Positions 35,040 through 44,447 of a stretch of DNA of 64,000 nucleotides are shown here, one piece after another (within the stretch, counting starts at the first letter, position 1; each line of letters opens with the position of its first letter). The notes beneath the pieces were generated by a model. That model was not told the origin of the DNA, ran no database searches, and saw only the letters and a program-made list of their open reading frames with translations. A program made the position numbers and the translations under genes. This DNA is from Acidiferrimicrobium sp. IK (GTDB lineage: Bacteria > Actinomycetota > Acidimicrobiia > Acidimicrobiales > Palsa-688), in assembly GCF_025499425.1 (NCBI RefSeq), contig NZ_JAIMCB010000017.1, forward strand, positions 1-64,000. The letters are read 5' to 3'.

Positions 35040-35729
35040 ATGGCAGATTCCCACGCGACCGAAGCGGACCTGGTCCGCTGGAGCGAGGCGCTGGCTGCGA
35101 TCGCCCGCACCGGGCTCGGGTTCACGCAGAGCCTCTACGAGCAGGAGCGCTTCGAAGAGGTTCTCAACGTGGCCGCCGAGATCAGGATGGCCGCCGGCCG
35201 GGACGACCATCGCAACGGCCCGGCCGACCTCGTCGAGGGGTGGCTCGACAGCGTCGGCCACGGCGTGGCCGGCTACGTCACCCCGAAGGTCGCGGTGGGC
35301 GCCGTGGTCGGCAACGACCGCGGCGAGATCCTGCTGATCAAGCGGGGTGACTCGGGCGTGTGGCTCTACCCGACGGGATGGGCCGACGTCGGCTACTCCG
35401 CATCCGAGGTGGTCGTCAAGGAGGTCCTCGAGGAGACCGGCATCGAGGCCGAGCCGGTCCGGGTGATCGCCATACTCGACGGGTTGCGGCTCGGGGCGAG
35501 GGGACTGCCGTTCTACTCCCTCGTGTTCCACTGCCGGGCCGTCGGCGGTCGGATCAACCCCCACCCCCTCGAGGTGCAAGACGTCGGCTGGTTCGCCGAG
35601 GACGACCTGCCCGAACCCCTCGCCGGCGCCGACCGCTGGAAGGACCAGGCATTCGCCGCCATCCGCGGCGAACCGGTGGAGGTCCTCTACGACGCGCCGC
35701 GCCGGCCGGCCTGGCGCGGCGACGAGTAG
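35040..35729 (+). CDS. Nudix hydrolase with N-terminal helical domain
   Basis: 229 residues. An N-terminal domain of about 75 residues (DLVRWSEALAAIARTGLGFT onward) is the kind attached to a subset of Nudix enzymes. The Nudix box spans GWADVGYSASEVVVKEVLEETGI in shape; the first Glu of the canonical box is Tyr and the Arg is Lys, whereas the metal-binding Glu pair EVLEE is kept. The family cleaves nucleoside diphosphates linked to other groups; which one is unknown. ATG at 35040. Confidence 0.85.
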   Translation: MADSHATEADLVRWSEALAAIARTGLGFTQSLYEQERFEEVLNVAAEIRMAAGRDDHRNGPADLVEGWLDSVGHGVAGYVTPKVAVGAVVGNDRGEILLIKRGDSGVWLYPTGWADVGYSASEVVVKEVLEETGIEAEPVRVIAILDGLRLGARGLPFYSLVFHCRAVGGRINPHPLEVQDVGWFAEDDLPEPLAGADRWKDQAFAAIRGEPVEVLYDAPRRPAWRGDE

Positions 35730-35751
35730 CACCCTGCGACTGGTATCCCAG

Positions 35752-36282
35752 ATGCGCCTGCCCATCAAGCGCCGGCAGCCGCCAGCGCCCGCGGAGGACC
35801 CGGTCCGGGGTCAGGCGCTCGACGCCGCCGCCGAGAGGGTGCTCGCGGGGCTGTCGTCGCTCAGCGACCTGACCGCGCCGTTGGCCATCTCCTACCTGGA
35901 CCGGGTCGGCAAGCCCACACCGTGGATGACCCCGGCCGCCGGCGTGCGGATCACCTCCGCCGGCTACGCAGCCCACATGGCCGTCGAGGCCGACGGGGCC
36001 GCGTTCGGCGTCGAGAGCGTGCCGGTGCTCGGCACGCTTCCTGACCTGCGCCGGGGGCGACCGCCCCAGGACCTTCTCCTGCGGGTCGTCAAGGCCACCA
36101 GGAAGACGTTCCCGGTGATACGGGCCGTCGACGACCTGACGTGGGAAGGGTTCGTGAGCCGGCGCATGGCCCGCGTCGACGACGAACTCAACCGCCCCCT
36201 CGTCGACGGGCTACTGCGCTTCGGCTGGGTGCTGCGCCAGGTCGACCTCAGGTACGGCTTGGAGCCGGAAAAGGTCGGCTGA
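35752..36282 (+). CDS. Conserved hypothetical protein
   Basis: 176 residues, no signal peptide or membrane segment. Features are a basic start (MRLPIKRRQPP), a helical middle (ALDAAAERVLAGLSSLSDL), and a C-terminal part with LLRVVKATRKTFPVI and FVSRRMARVDDELNRPLVDGL. It starts 22 nt after the Nudix gene and is convergent with the next gene, whose stop abuts its own. I recognise no family. Confidence 0.65.
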   Translation: MRLPIKRRQPPAPAEDPVRGQALDAAAERVLAGLSSLSDLTAPLAISYLDRVGKPTPWMTPAAGVRITSAGYAAHMAVEADGAAFGVESVPVLGTLPDLRRGRPPQDLLLRVVKATRKTFPVIRAVDDLTWEGFVSRRMARVDDELNRPLVDGLLRFGWVLRQVDLRYGLEPEKVG

Positions 36283-36753
36283 TCAGGCCTGGAGCTGGGC
36301 GAGAAGGCCGGCGATGACCGACACCTTCCCGCCGGTGCGCTCCCACTCGTCGCCGAGGGGCCCGTGGTCCACCAGCCCAGAAGCGTCCGGCGCGATCCCG
36401 AGCGCCGCCGCGGCAGCCGCCGCGAGGGGGGCCGGCTCGACGGCCGGCGCCTGATCGCCGTAGGCCACGAACACCTCCAGCCCGTCCCACAGCTGGTCTA
36501 GCGGCGCCGGCGGCTCCGCTCCGGTGGCCAGAGCCAGGGAGGTGGCCGAGAACACCTCGTAGGTCCCGACCTTGGGCGGCCGGCGGTACCCGGCGACGGG
36601 GTGGAGCCGCCACTCGAGGGTGACCTCGCCGGGGCCGTCGTCGCGCAGCCACACCTGCGAGCCGTTGACGTACGCGTCGACAGGCTCGCCGAAGCGGTCG
36701 TCGAGAGCGACGATCAGCTCCGGGGTGGCCCGCCACACGCAGGTGGCAACCAA
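36283..36753 (-). CDS. Conserved hypothetical protein
   Basis: About 156 residues. The segment VDAYVNGSQVWLRDDGPGEV and LEWRLHPVAGYRRPPKVGTY looks like a beta-rich domain, followed by an Ala-rich helix and WERTGGKVSVIAGLLAQL. The start is uncertain: a TTG at 36753 lies 10 nt after the upstream stop, GTG at 36738 is the alternative, and an ATG at 36825 would overlap the PAC2 gene by over 60 nt. It is probably co-transcribed with the PAC2 gene. Function unknown. Confidence 0.6.
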   Translation of the reverse strand: MVATCVWRATPELIVALDDRFGEPVDAYVNGSQVWLRDDGPGEVTLEWRLHPVAGYRRPPKVGTYEVFSATSLALATGAEPPAPLDQLWDGLEVFVAYGDQAPAVEPAPLAAAAAAALGIAPDASGLVDHGPLGDEWERTGGKVSVIAGLLAQLQA

Positions 36754-36763
36754 AGAGCCGGCG

Positions 36764-37636
36764 CTAGCTGACGTCGCCCTGCTCCCGCAGGAACCGCTCG
36801 ACCTCGTCCGCGAGGCGGCCGGCATCGACGGGCAGGGCAGCGTTGGCCTCGTCGCGGCGTTCGTCGTCGTCGGCTTCCTCGAGCTGGGCGACGTAGGCGG
36901 CCGCGTCCTCGTCGTCGGCGACCCGCTCGGAGACCTGGCGCTCGTACTCCTCCGCCGCGACGCGCAGCTCGAGAGGGTTGACCCGGGCGCCGACCAGGCT
37001 GGCGGAACGCTCGACCAGGGCCAGCGCCGCCTTGGGGGAGGGGACCTGGTGCACGTAGTGGGGCACCGCGGCCCAGAAGCTGGCGGTGCGCATCCCCGCC
37101 TTGTCGAACGCGTCGTGCAGCACGCCCACGATTCCCGTCGGGCCCTCGTAGGTGGAGGCGGACAGCCCGAGCCGGCCGGCCAGCTCGGCGTCGTCGGTGG
37201 TGCCGGTGACCTTGACCGGCCGGGTGTGGGGGACGTCGGCGAGGAGCGCCCCGAGGGTGGCGGCCATCTCGACCCCGAGGGACGTGGCCACCTCGACGAT
37301 GGCCGAGCAGAACGTCCGCCACTTGAGCTGGGGCTCCACGCCTCGCACGAGCACCACGTCGCGCCCGGTGCCGGGGACCTCGGCGTGAAGGAACTCGGTC
37401 ACCGGCCACTCCACGGCGCGGGTGGCGCCGTCGACGATCTTCACCTGAGGACGGGTCTCGGTGAAGTCGAAAAACTCCTCGGGGTCCAGCTCCGCGAACG
37501 GCACCGCGCCCCAGGCCTGGGCCAGGTACGACACCGCGAGCGAGGCGGCGTCACCGGCGTCGTTCCAGCCCTCGAACGCCACGACGAGCAGGGGGCGGCG
37601 CAACTGCGGATGGTGGTCCCAACGGACGGGCTCCAT
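36764..37636 (-). CDS. PAC2 family protein (proteasome assembly chaperone-like)
   Basis: 290 residues. LLVVAFEGWNDAGDAASLAV at the N-terminus and GTTDDAELAGRLGLSASTYEGPTGIVGVLHDAF in the middle are typical of actinobacterial PAC2/DUF75 proteins; the C-terminal 60 residues are a charged helix (YERQVSERVADDED...). The fold is related to eukaryotic proteasome assembly chaperone 2, but a proteasome role in bacteria is not established. No proteasome gene is in the window. Confidence 0.87.
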   Translation of the reverse strand: MEPVRWDHHPQLRRPLLVVAFEGWNDAGDAASLAVSYLAQAWGAVPFAELDPEEFFDFTETRPQVKIVDGATRAVEWPVTEFLHAEVPGTGRDVVLVRGVEPQLKWRTFCSAIVEVATSLGVEMAATLGALLADVPHTRPVKVTGTTDDAELAGRLGLSASTYEGPTGIVGVLHDAFDKAGMRTASFWAAVPHYVHQVPSPKAALALVERSASLVGARVNPLELRVAAEEYERQVSERVADDEDAAAYVAQLEEADDDERRDEANAALPVDAGRLADEVERFLREQGDVS

Positions 37637-37686
37637 CCATCGAAGGTACCGCTCGCGTCACCGGTTGGTGCGGGCATTGCCGGCCC

Positions 37687-37755
37687 GGCGCGAGGAGAGG
37701 CGACCTGGGTGGGAGGGGGCCGGCGGACAGGGGGGGAGACCGCCGGCCTCGCGCC
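37687..37755. promoter_or_regulatory. Nested inverted repeats in the PAC2-lhr divergent region
   Basis: An inner 9-bp stem (GGCCGGCGG at 37718-37726 with CCGCCGGCC at 37740-37748) lies within an outer 9-bp pair (GGCGCGAGG at 37687-37695 with CCTCGCGCC at 37747-37755; two bases are shared). It could be a structured leader or operator for lhr. No LexA box is seen. Confidence 0.35.
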
Positions 37756-37842
37756 TCCCACTGCCCCGATGGTACCCAGCACAGGTGTGTGTTGGATCAC
37801 GGCAGCATGAACGCGACATGTCCACCGTACGCTTCTGGGACG

Positions 37843-40800
37843 ATGAAGTTCTCGTCGCCGACGTCCGCCTGGTTCGCGGCCACCTTCGAGGCCCCGACTG
37901 CCGCGCAGGAGCAGGGCTGGGCGGCCATCGGCCGGGGCGAGCACACCCTCATCCTGGCCCCGACCGGCTCCGGCAAGACGCTGGCCGCGTTCTTGTGGGC
38001 CATCGACCGTCTCCTCACCTCCCCGCCGGTCGACGCCGCTGAACGCTGCCGGGTCCTCTACGTCAGCCCGCTCAAGGCGCTCACCTACGACGTCGAACGA
38101 AACCTCCGGGCCCCCCTGACCGGGATCGCCCGGGAGGCGGGGAGACTCGGCATCGAGCTGCCCGAGGTGCGGGTCGGGACCCGGACCGGGGACACCCCGG
38201 CGGAGGACCGCCGGGCCATGGCCAAACGGCCGCCGGACATCTTGATCACCACCCCCGAATCCCTCTACCTCCTCCTTACCTCCAACGCCGCGTCGGTCCT
38301 GCGAGGGGTTCGCCACGTCATCGTCGACGAGATCCACGCGATGGCCGGCACTAAGCGCGGCGCCCACCTGGCCCTGTCCCTTGAGCGGCTGGAGGAGCTG
38401 ACCGAGCGGCCTCCCCAGCGCATCGGCCTGTCCGCCACCCAGCGCCCCCTCGACGAGCTGGCCCGCTTCCTCGGAGGACGGGGACCGGGCGGGGGCGACC
38501 GGCCCGTGACCATTGTCGACGCCGGGGTGCGCAAGACCCTCGAGCTGTCGATCGTCGTGCCCGTGGAGGACATGGGGGAGCTGGGACGGCCTCTTTCCCC
38601 GCCCTCCGACGACGACGGCGCCGACCTGGTCATGCGGGGTCCGGCCGCCGGCACCCCCGAGGTGCGCTCGTCGATCTGGCCTGCGGTCTATCCCCGCATC
38701 CTGGAGCTGATCCGGGCCCACCGCTCGACGCTGATCTTCGTCAACTCCCGCCGGCTGGCCGAGCGCCTGGCCGCCCGGCTGAACGAGCTGGCCGCCGGCG
38801 AGGAGGACGGGGCCGGCGACCAGTTCGGCTACACCCAGTCGGGCAGCGGCTTCCACGCCGCCGGCGCGCCACCCGAGCTGGTCCGGGCCCACCACGGTTC
38901 GATCGCCCGGGAACAGCGCCTGGAGATCGAGGACGCCCTCAAGGCCGGCCGGCTCCCGGCGCTGGTCGCCACCTCCAGCCTGGAGCTCGGTATCGACATG
39001 GGGGCCATCGACCTGGTGATCCAGGTGGAGGCGCCCACGTCGGTGGCCTCCGGCCTGCAGCGAATCGGTCGGGCCGGCCACCACGTCGGCGAGCCGTCAA
39101 AGGGGCGGATCTTCCCGAAGTTCCGCCACGACCTGCTCGTGGCGGCCGTCGTGGCGCAGCGCATGCACGCCGGCCTGGTGGAGGAGACGAGGGTCCCCCG
39201 CAACCCCCTCGACGTCCTCGCGCAGCAGATCGTGGCCATGGTGGCGGCATCCGCCGGGCCGGTCCCCGTCGACCAGGTGGCCGCCGTCGTGCGCCGGGCC
39301 TACCCCTTCGCCGACCTGGGCGGCGAAGCCTTCGACGGGGTGCTGGACATGCTCGCCGGCCGGTACCCGAGCGACGAGTTCGCGGAGCTGCGACCCCGGC
39401 TCCTTTGGGACCGGGTGGCGGGCACGCTGACGGCGCGGCCGGGAGCCAAGATGCTCGCCGTCACGAGCGGAGGGACCATCCCCGACCGCGGGCTGTTCGG
39501 GGTGTTCACACCCAACGGAGGCCGGGTCGGGGAGCTCGACGAGGAGATGGTCTACGAGAGCAGGGTCGGGGAGACGTTCCTTCTCGGAGCGACCACCTGG
39601 CGGATCGAGGACATCACCCGGGACCGGGTGGTCGTGACTCCCGCCCCGGGCGTGCCGGGGAAGATGCCGTTTTGGCACGGCGACGTCCTCGGCCGTCCAT
39701 ACGAGCTCGGGGTCGCGGTCGGGGCGTTCACCCGGCGGCTGGCCCGCATGGACGACGCCGCCTTGCGCGCGGACCACGACCTCGACGACCTGGCGGTGCG
39801 CAACCTGCGGGCTTACGTCGCCGAGGAAATGGAGGCGACCGGCGGGCTGCTGCCCACCGACCGCCAGATCGTGGTGGAGCGCTTCCGCGACGAGCTGGGT
39901 GACTGGAGGGTGGCGGTCCTGTCGCCGTTCGGGGCCCGGGTCCACGCCCCCTGGGCGATGGCCATCGAGGCCAAGCTGCGCCACACCCAGGGGGTGGACG
40001 TACAGGCGGTGTGGAGCGACGACGGCATCATCGTTCGCCTGCCGGAGGCCGAGGACGCCCCGCCTACCGACGCGGTCATGATCGACCCGGACGAGATCGA
40101 GGAGCTGGTGGTGGGCGCCATCGGCGACTCCGCCCTGTTCGCGGCCAGGTTCAGGGAGAACGCCGCCCGCAGCCTGCTCCTGCCCCGCCGCCGGCCCGGG
40201 GCCCGCACCCCGCTGTGGCAGCTGCGCCAGAGGGCCGCCGACCTGCTCGCGGTGGCTTCCAAGTACGGGCAGTTCCCGATCCTCCTCGAGACCTACCGGG
40301 AGTGCCTGCGCGACGCGTTCGACCTGCCGGCGCTGACGACGCTGCTGCGGGACGTGGCGGCGCGCAAGGTCCGGGTGGCGACCGTCGAGCTGCCAAGCCC
40401 GTCTCCGTTCGCCAGCGGCCTGGCGTTCGCGTACGTGGCGCAGTTCATGTACGAGGGCGACGCCCCGCTCGCCGAGCGGCGGGCCCAAGCGCTGACCCTC
40501 GACCGGCGCATGCTGGCCGAACTGCTCGGCACCGACGAACTGCGCGACCTGCTCGACGCGTCGGTCCTGACTGCGCTGGAAGCCGAGTTGCAAGCGCTCG
40601 ACGAGCGGCGGTGGGCGTCGTCTGTCGACCAGGCCGCCGACCTGTTGCGCCGGCTGGGCGATCTCACCCCGGCCGAGCTGGTCGCCCGCTGCACCCCCGA
40701 GGTCGGGCCGGGGGTGGTCGACGCGCTGCTCGCCGAGCGGCGGGCCGCCCCGGTGCGGGTGGCGGGCGAGGAACGCCTCATCGCCGCCGAGGAAGCCGGC

Positions 40801-42603
40801 CGCTACCGAGACGGTCTCGGCGTGACCCCGCCGCCAGGCCTGGCCGACGCGTTCCTCGAGCCGGTGCCCGACGGGCTGGTCCAGATCCTGCGCCGCTGGG
40901 CCAGGGTTCACGGGCCGTTCGTTCCCGCCGAGCCGGCTGCCCGCTTCGGGCTGTCCGCCGAAGCGGTCGTGGCCGTCCTCGACCGCCTCGCCGGCGAAGG
41001 CCGCCTGGAACGGGGGGCGTTCCGGCCCGGGGGCAGCGGACGCGACGAGTGGTGCGACACCGACGTCCTTCGCATCCTGCGCCAGCGTTCGCTGGCCGCG
41101 CTTCGCAAGGAGGTCGCCCCCGCCGAGACCGCCGCCCTGGTCCGGTTCCTCCCCGCCTGGCACGGCGTGGCGGCGGTCGGCCGGCCTCCCGCGGCCGGCG
41201 GTCTCGATCGGCTCTTCGAGGTCGTCGGTCAGCTGCAGGGCTTCGCCATCCCCGCCAGCGTGCTGGAGACCGACGTCTTGCCGGCGCGGGTACGGGGCTA
41301 CCAGCCCCGGATGCTCGACGAGCTGATGGCGGCCGGGGAGGTGATGTGGGTCGGTGCCGGTTCGCTGGGGCGCTCAGACGGGCGGATCGTGCTCGGGCTG
41401 CGCCAGCAGGCGCCGCTGCTTTGGCGGCGGATGGGCTTCGCCGGCGGAGTCCTGGCCGGCATGCCCAGCCCGGCGGACCCCGCGCCCGTGGCCGGAGCCC
41501 CGCCCGCAGTCGACCCCGCGCTCGCGCCCGGCGCTCCGCCCGCCGCGGCCGGCGACGTGGACGGCGAGACGCACCGTCACCTGCGGAGGGTGCTGGCCGA
41601 GCGGGGTGCGTGTTTCTTCCGGGAGCTGGGTCTGCCCGGCGCCAGCGACCAGGAGATCGTCGAGGCGCTGTGGGACCTGGTCTGGGCCGGCGAGGTCACC
41701 GGTGACGCGTTCGCCGCGGTCCGGGCCACCGTCGCGGTTTCGGGATCGGGGCGGCGAGCCGCGGTCCGCCGCAGCACCGGCCGGCCCGGACTGGCCCGCC
41801 CCCGGCCCCGCTTGGGTGGCATCGGCGTCCTGGGACCGCCACGCGGGCAGGGACGGTGGTCCCTCGTCGAGCGCGAGCTTGGCCTCCGGTCGCCGACGCC
41901 GACCGAGGCCGGCGTCGCGGTGGCCGGCCAGCTGCTCGAACGTCACGGCGTGCTGACCCGCGACGCGGTGCGGGGCGAAGGGGTCCCTGGCGGTTTCGCC
42001 GGGATCTACCCGGTGCTGCGCACCATGGAGGAGTCGGGCCGGATCCGGCGGGGGTACTTCGTCGAGGGCATGGGCGGCGCCCAGTTCGCCCTGGCCGGAG
42101 CGGTCGACCGCCTCCGCTCCGTGCGGGTTCCCGACCAGCCGGCGGAGCCCGAACCGTCCGGTCCTGACGCCGACGGATACCGGGGCGGCGACGAGTGGGC
42201 CGTCCCCGACCGGGTCATCGTGTTGCCGGCCGCTCGAGGCGTGGACAGCGCGCCGGGGACCGACGGGTCGGTGCTGGTTCTGGCGGCCACCGACCCCGCC
42301 AACGCGTTCGGTCTCAGCGTCCCCTGGCCGGTGCGGGGCCCGACCCGGGTCCCTGGCGCCTACGTCGTGCTGGTCGACGGTGAGCTGAGCCTCTACGTCG
42401 AGCGGGGCGGCAAGGGGCTGGTCGCGGCCCGCGAGCTCGACGGCGCGTGGGAGGGGCGGGCCATCGGGGCCCTGTCGCATCTGGTCGCGTCCGGCCGCTG
42501 GGGCCGCCTCGCCCTGCAGCGCTGGCCCGAGGAGCTCGAGGCGTACCTCCGGGACGCGCAGTTCACGCCGACCCCCAAGGGTCTGGTCCGCTACGGGTCC
42601 TAG
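37843..42603 (+). CDS. lhr: ATP-dependent helicase Lhr
   Basis: 1,586 residues, the size of full-length Lhr. The superfamily 2 core is at the N-terminus: Walker A LAPTGSGKT (38-46), DEIHAM (motif II), LSATQRP (motif III), HHGSIAREQR and LQRIGRAGHHVG (motif VI). The winged-helix and Lhr-core domain follows to about residue 900, and the large C-terminal Lhr extension completes the protein. Lhr is a 3'-to-5' translocase that unwinds RNA:DNA duplexes and is induced by DNA damage in mycobacteria. The ATG at 37843 begins the conserved part. The nei-type glycosylase follows after 26 nt, as in Mycobacterium. Confidence 0.94.
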   Translation: MKFSSPTSAWFAATFEAPTAAQEQGWAAIGRGEHTLILAPTGSGKTLAAFLWAIDRLLTSPPVDAAERCRVLYVSPLKALTYDVERNLRAPLTGIAREAGRLGIELPEVRVGTRTGDTPAEDRRAMAKRPPDILITTPESLYLLLTSNAASVLRGVRHVIVDEIHAMAGTKRGAHLALSLERLEELTERPPQRIGLSATQRPLDELARFLGGRGPGGGDRPVTIVDAGVRKTLELSIVVPVEDMGELGRPLSPPSDDDGADLVMRGPAAGTPEVRSSIWPAVYPRILELIRAHRSTLIFVNSRRLAERLAARLNELAAGEEDGAGDQFGYTQSGSGFHAAGAPPELVRAHHGSIAREQRLEIEDALKAGRLPALVATSSLELGIDMGAIDLVIQVEAPTSVASGLQRIGRAGHHVGEPSKGRIFPKFRHDLLVAAVVAQRMHAGLVEETRVPRNPLDVLAQQIVAMVAASAGPVPVDQVAAVVRRAYPFADLGGEAFDGVLDMLAGRYPSDEFAELRPRLLWDRVAGTLTARPGAKMLAVTSGGTIPDRGLFGVFTPNGGRVGELDEEMVYESRVGETFLLGATTWRIEDITRDRVVVTPAPGVPGKMPFWHGDVLGRPYELGVAVGAFTRRLARMDDAALRADHDLDDLAVRNLRAYVAEEMEATGGLLPTDRQIVVERFRDELGDWRVAVLSPFGARVHAPWAMAIEAKLRHTQGVDVQAVWSDDGIIVRLPEAEDAPPTDAVMIDPDEIEELVVGAIGDSALFAARFRENAARSLLLPRRRPGARTPLWQLRQRAADLLAVASKYGQFPILLETYRECLRDAFDLPALTTLLRDVAARKVRVATVELPSPSPFASGLAFAYVAQFMYEGDAPLAERRAQALTLDRRMLAELLGTDELRDLLDASVLTALEAELQALDERRWASSVDQAADLLRRLGDLTPAELVARCTPEVGPGVVDALLAERRAAPVRVAGEERLIAAEEAGRYRDGLGVTPPPGLADAFLEPVPDGLVQILRRWARVHGPFVPAEPAARFGLSAEAVVAVLDRLAGEGRLERGAFRPGGSGRDEWCDTDVLRILRQRSLAALRKEVAPAETAALVRFLPAWHGVAAVGRPPAAGGLDRLFEVVGQLQGFAIPASVLETDVLPARVRGYQPRMLDELMAAGEVMWVGAGSLGRSDGRIVLGLRQQAPLLWRRMGFAGGVLAGMPSPADPAPVAGAPPAVDPALAPGAPPAAAGDVDGETHRHLRRVLAERGACFFRELGLPGASDQEIVEALWDLVWAGEVTGDAFAAVRATVAVSGSGRRAAVRRSTGRPGLARPRPRLGGIGVLGPPRGQGRWSLVERELGLRSPTPTEAGVAVAGQLLERHGVLTRDAVRGEGVPGGFAGIYPVLRTMEESGRIRRGYFVEGMGGAQFALAGAVDRLRSVRVPDQPAEPEPSGPDADGYRGGDEWAVPDRVIVLPAARGVDSAPGTDGSVLVLAATDPANAFGLSVPWPVRGPTRVPGAYVVLVDGELSLYVERGGKGLVAARELDGAWEGRAIGALSHLVASGRWGRLALQRWPEELEAYLRDAQFTPTPKGLVRYGS

Positions 42604-42629
42604 CCGCGCCGCGGTCCTAGGGTCGAGGG

Positions 42630-43466
42630 ATGCCGGAGGGCGACACCATCTTCCGCACCGCGGTGTCCCTGCGGCGGTGGCTGGTCGGCCGGACGGTCAC
42701 CGCCGCCCGCGCCGCGCCGCCCGCAGTGGCGGCGGGGAGGCTCGTCGGCTGCACCGTCGAGGGCGTCGAGGCCCACGGCAAGCACCTTTTGATCCGCTTT
42801 TCGGGCGATCTGGTGCTGCACACCCACATGCGGATGACCGGCTCCTGGCACGTCTACCCTGCCGGCGATAAGTGGCGTAAGCCGCCCGGCCAGGCCCGAC
42901 TGGTGCTCGAGGCGGGTGAACGGGTCGCGGTGTGCTTCAACGCGCCGGTGATCGAGCTGCTCGCGGCGCGGGAGCTGGCCGTCCACCCGTCCCTGCGCCG
43001 GCTGGGACCCGACGTCCTCGTGCCCGCCGCCCTCGATCCGGCCGCGGTGCGATCCCGGGCCCGGACCCGGGCCGCAGCGTCGCCGACCGCCGGCGAGCTG
43101 CTCCTCGACCAGCAGGTGGTCGCCGGCATCGGCAACATCTACCGCTGCGAGTCGCTGTTTGTCTGCCGGGTGTCGCCGTGGACTCCGTCGGAGGCTCTAG
43201 ACGACGAGTCCCTCGACGCGCTGGTCGCGACAGCGTCGCGGCTGATGGGCGCCAACGCCCAGTCCAAGTCGCCGGCGCGCTCCTTCGACGGGCCGGGGCA
43301 GCGGACCTGGGTGTACCGCCGAGGAGGCCGGCCGTGCCGGCGGTGCGGGACCACGATCCGCCGAGACGTGCTCGGCCGCCAGGCCCGCCCGGTGTACTGG
43401 TGTCCCGGCTGTCAGCCGTCGCCCGGCGCCGCCACGGCAACCCGGGCCGACCCCCAACCCCGCTGA
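42630..43466 (+). CDS. nei: Endonuclease VIII-like DNA glycosylase/AP lyase (Nei2/Fpg family)
   Basis: 278 residues. Catalytic N-terminus MPEGDT (Pro2 nucleophile, Glu3), Lys in AHGKHLLIRF, helix-two-turn-helix GELLLDQQVVAGIGNIYRCE, and a C-terminal zinc finger with CRRC and CPGC (about 240-265). It excises oxidised pyrimidines and nicks the strand. The pairing with lhr is conserved in actinobacteria and supports a shared repair role. Confidence 0.93.
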   Translation: MPEGDTIFRTAVSLRRWLVGRTVTAARAAPPAVAAGRLVGCTVEGVEAHGKHLLIRFSGDLVLHTHMRMTGSWHVYPAGDKWRKPPGQARLVLEAGERVAVCFNAPVIELLAARELAVHPSLRRLGPDVLVPAALDPAAVRSRARTRAAASPTAGELLLDQQVVAGIGNIYRCESLFVCRVSPWTPSEALDDESLDALVATASRLMGANAQSKSPARSFDGPGQRTWVYRRGGRPCRRCGTTIRRDVLGRQARPVYWCPGCQPSPGAATATRADPQPR

Positions 43467-43560
43467 GGCAACCTGAGAAGGGCGCGCCAGCAGCACCCGA
43501 ACGCTGCGGAAGGAACGTGGTGGCGCGACGCCCCCCGGTTAACTAGCTTCCCCCGGCATC

Positions 43561-43998
43561 GTGCTGTGCGTCTCGAAGGTCACCGAAGCCGACGACGAAC
43601 TGGTGTCAGCCGTCGTGCGGCTCCTGCCGCAGCTGTCGACCAGCGCACCGGCCCCGTCGGTGGCCGACTTGCAGGAGATCGTCGGTTCGCCGGCCACGGT
43701 GTTCTTCGTCTTGCGCGACGGGGAAGGCGGCCCGATCGTGGGCACCCTCACCCTGGCCATCTTCCGCATCCCCACCGGTGTGCGGGCGTGGATCGAAGAC
43801 GTGATCGTCGACGAGGCGGTCCGGGGTCAGGGAGGCGGCGAGATGCTGACCCGCGCCGCTCTCGACGCCGCCAAGCAGGCCGGGGCCAGGACCGTCGAGC
43901 TGACCTCCCGACCGTCCCGCCAGGCCGCCAACCGCCTCTACCAGCGGCTGGGGTTCGTCACCCGCCAGACCAACCTGTACCGCTACGACCTGATCTGA
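43561..43998 (+). CDS. GNAT family N-acetyltransferase
   Basis: 145 residues, one GNAT domain. The acetyl-CoA pyrophosphate loop is VRGQGGGEMLTRAAL, preceded by the beta strand AWIEDVIVDEAV and followed by RQAANRLYQRLGFVTRQTN. GTG start at 43561. A TTAACTAG box about 20 nt upstream may be a -10. The substrate is unknown. Confidence 0.85.
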   Translation: MLCVSKVTEADDELVSAVVRLLPQLSTSAPAPSVADLQEIVGSPATVFFVLRDGEGGPIVGTLTLAIFRIPTGVRAWIEDVIVDEAVRGQGGGEMLTRAALDAAKQAGARTVELTSRPSRQAANRLYQRLGFVTRQTNLYRYDLI

Positions 43999-44013
43999 CC
44001 ATCCCCGCTGCCA

Positions 44014-44325
44014 CTACACGATGTGGTCTGGACCGAGCTCCTCGGCTTCTAGCAGGGTGAACCCGTCGATGATCGTCCGCAGCACCTGCTGAGCGACGCG
44101 GGGGTCGACGCCGGAGGCCGTGGCCGTCTCGCCGATCCGGGTCAGCATCTCGTCCTCTCGGCCACGGTCGACGACGGGCATGTGGTGGGCCCGTTTGTAG
44201 TGAACGACCTGGCCCACCAGTTGTGCCCGCTCGGCGAGGAGCGCGATGAGGCGTCGGTCGACATCGTCGATGCCGTCCCGGATCGCTGAGAGGTCGAGGT
44301 CAGGGCTCGGGGCGGGATTGTCCAC
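44014..44325 (-). CDS. Chorismate mutase (AroQ class)
   Basis: 103 residues forming the three-helix AroQ fold: IRDGIDDVDRRLIALLAERA, QLVGQVVHYKRAHHMPVVDRGRED and the C-terminal helix. Arg and Lys residues expected in the active site (DDVDRR, HYKR, DRGRE) are present. The enzyme turns chorismate into prephenate for Phe and Tyr synthesis. GTG at 44325 fits the domain; the longer frame overlaps the promoter of citrate synthase. Confidence 0.87.
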   Translation of the reverse strand: MDNPAPSPDLDLSAIRDGIDDVDRRLIALLAERAQLVGQVVHYKRAHHMPVVDRGREDEMLTRIGETATASGVDPRVAQQVLRTIIDGFTLLEAEELGPDHIV

Positions 44326-44378
44326 CGCTCGATCATGCCCGACTGCTGTGCCCCCTGGCACGCCCGGTTTGCTGCCGT

Positions 44379-44406
44379 TTGGCGGGAGGCGGGGTGGCGG
44401 TACGAT
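44379..44406 (+). promoter_or_regulatory. Candidate promoter of gltA
   Basis: TTGGCG at 44379-44384 and TACGAT at 44401-44406 are 16 bp apart. Transcription would start about 35 nt before the GTG. Confidence 0.45.
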
Positions 44407-44447
44407 CATGAGCGAACGCAACGAATCCCATCCCGACAGGGGGAGTA

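Noticed and set aside
39097-41163. Open frame of 688 codons antisense to lhr
   Set aside because: It is a shadow of the GC-rich codon bias; composition is Gly/Arg/Val-rich with no family motif, and lhr on the other strand has complete helicase motifs.
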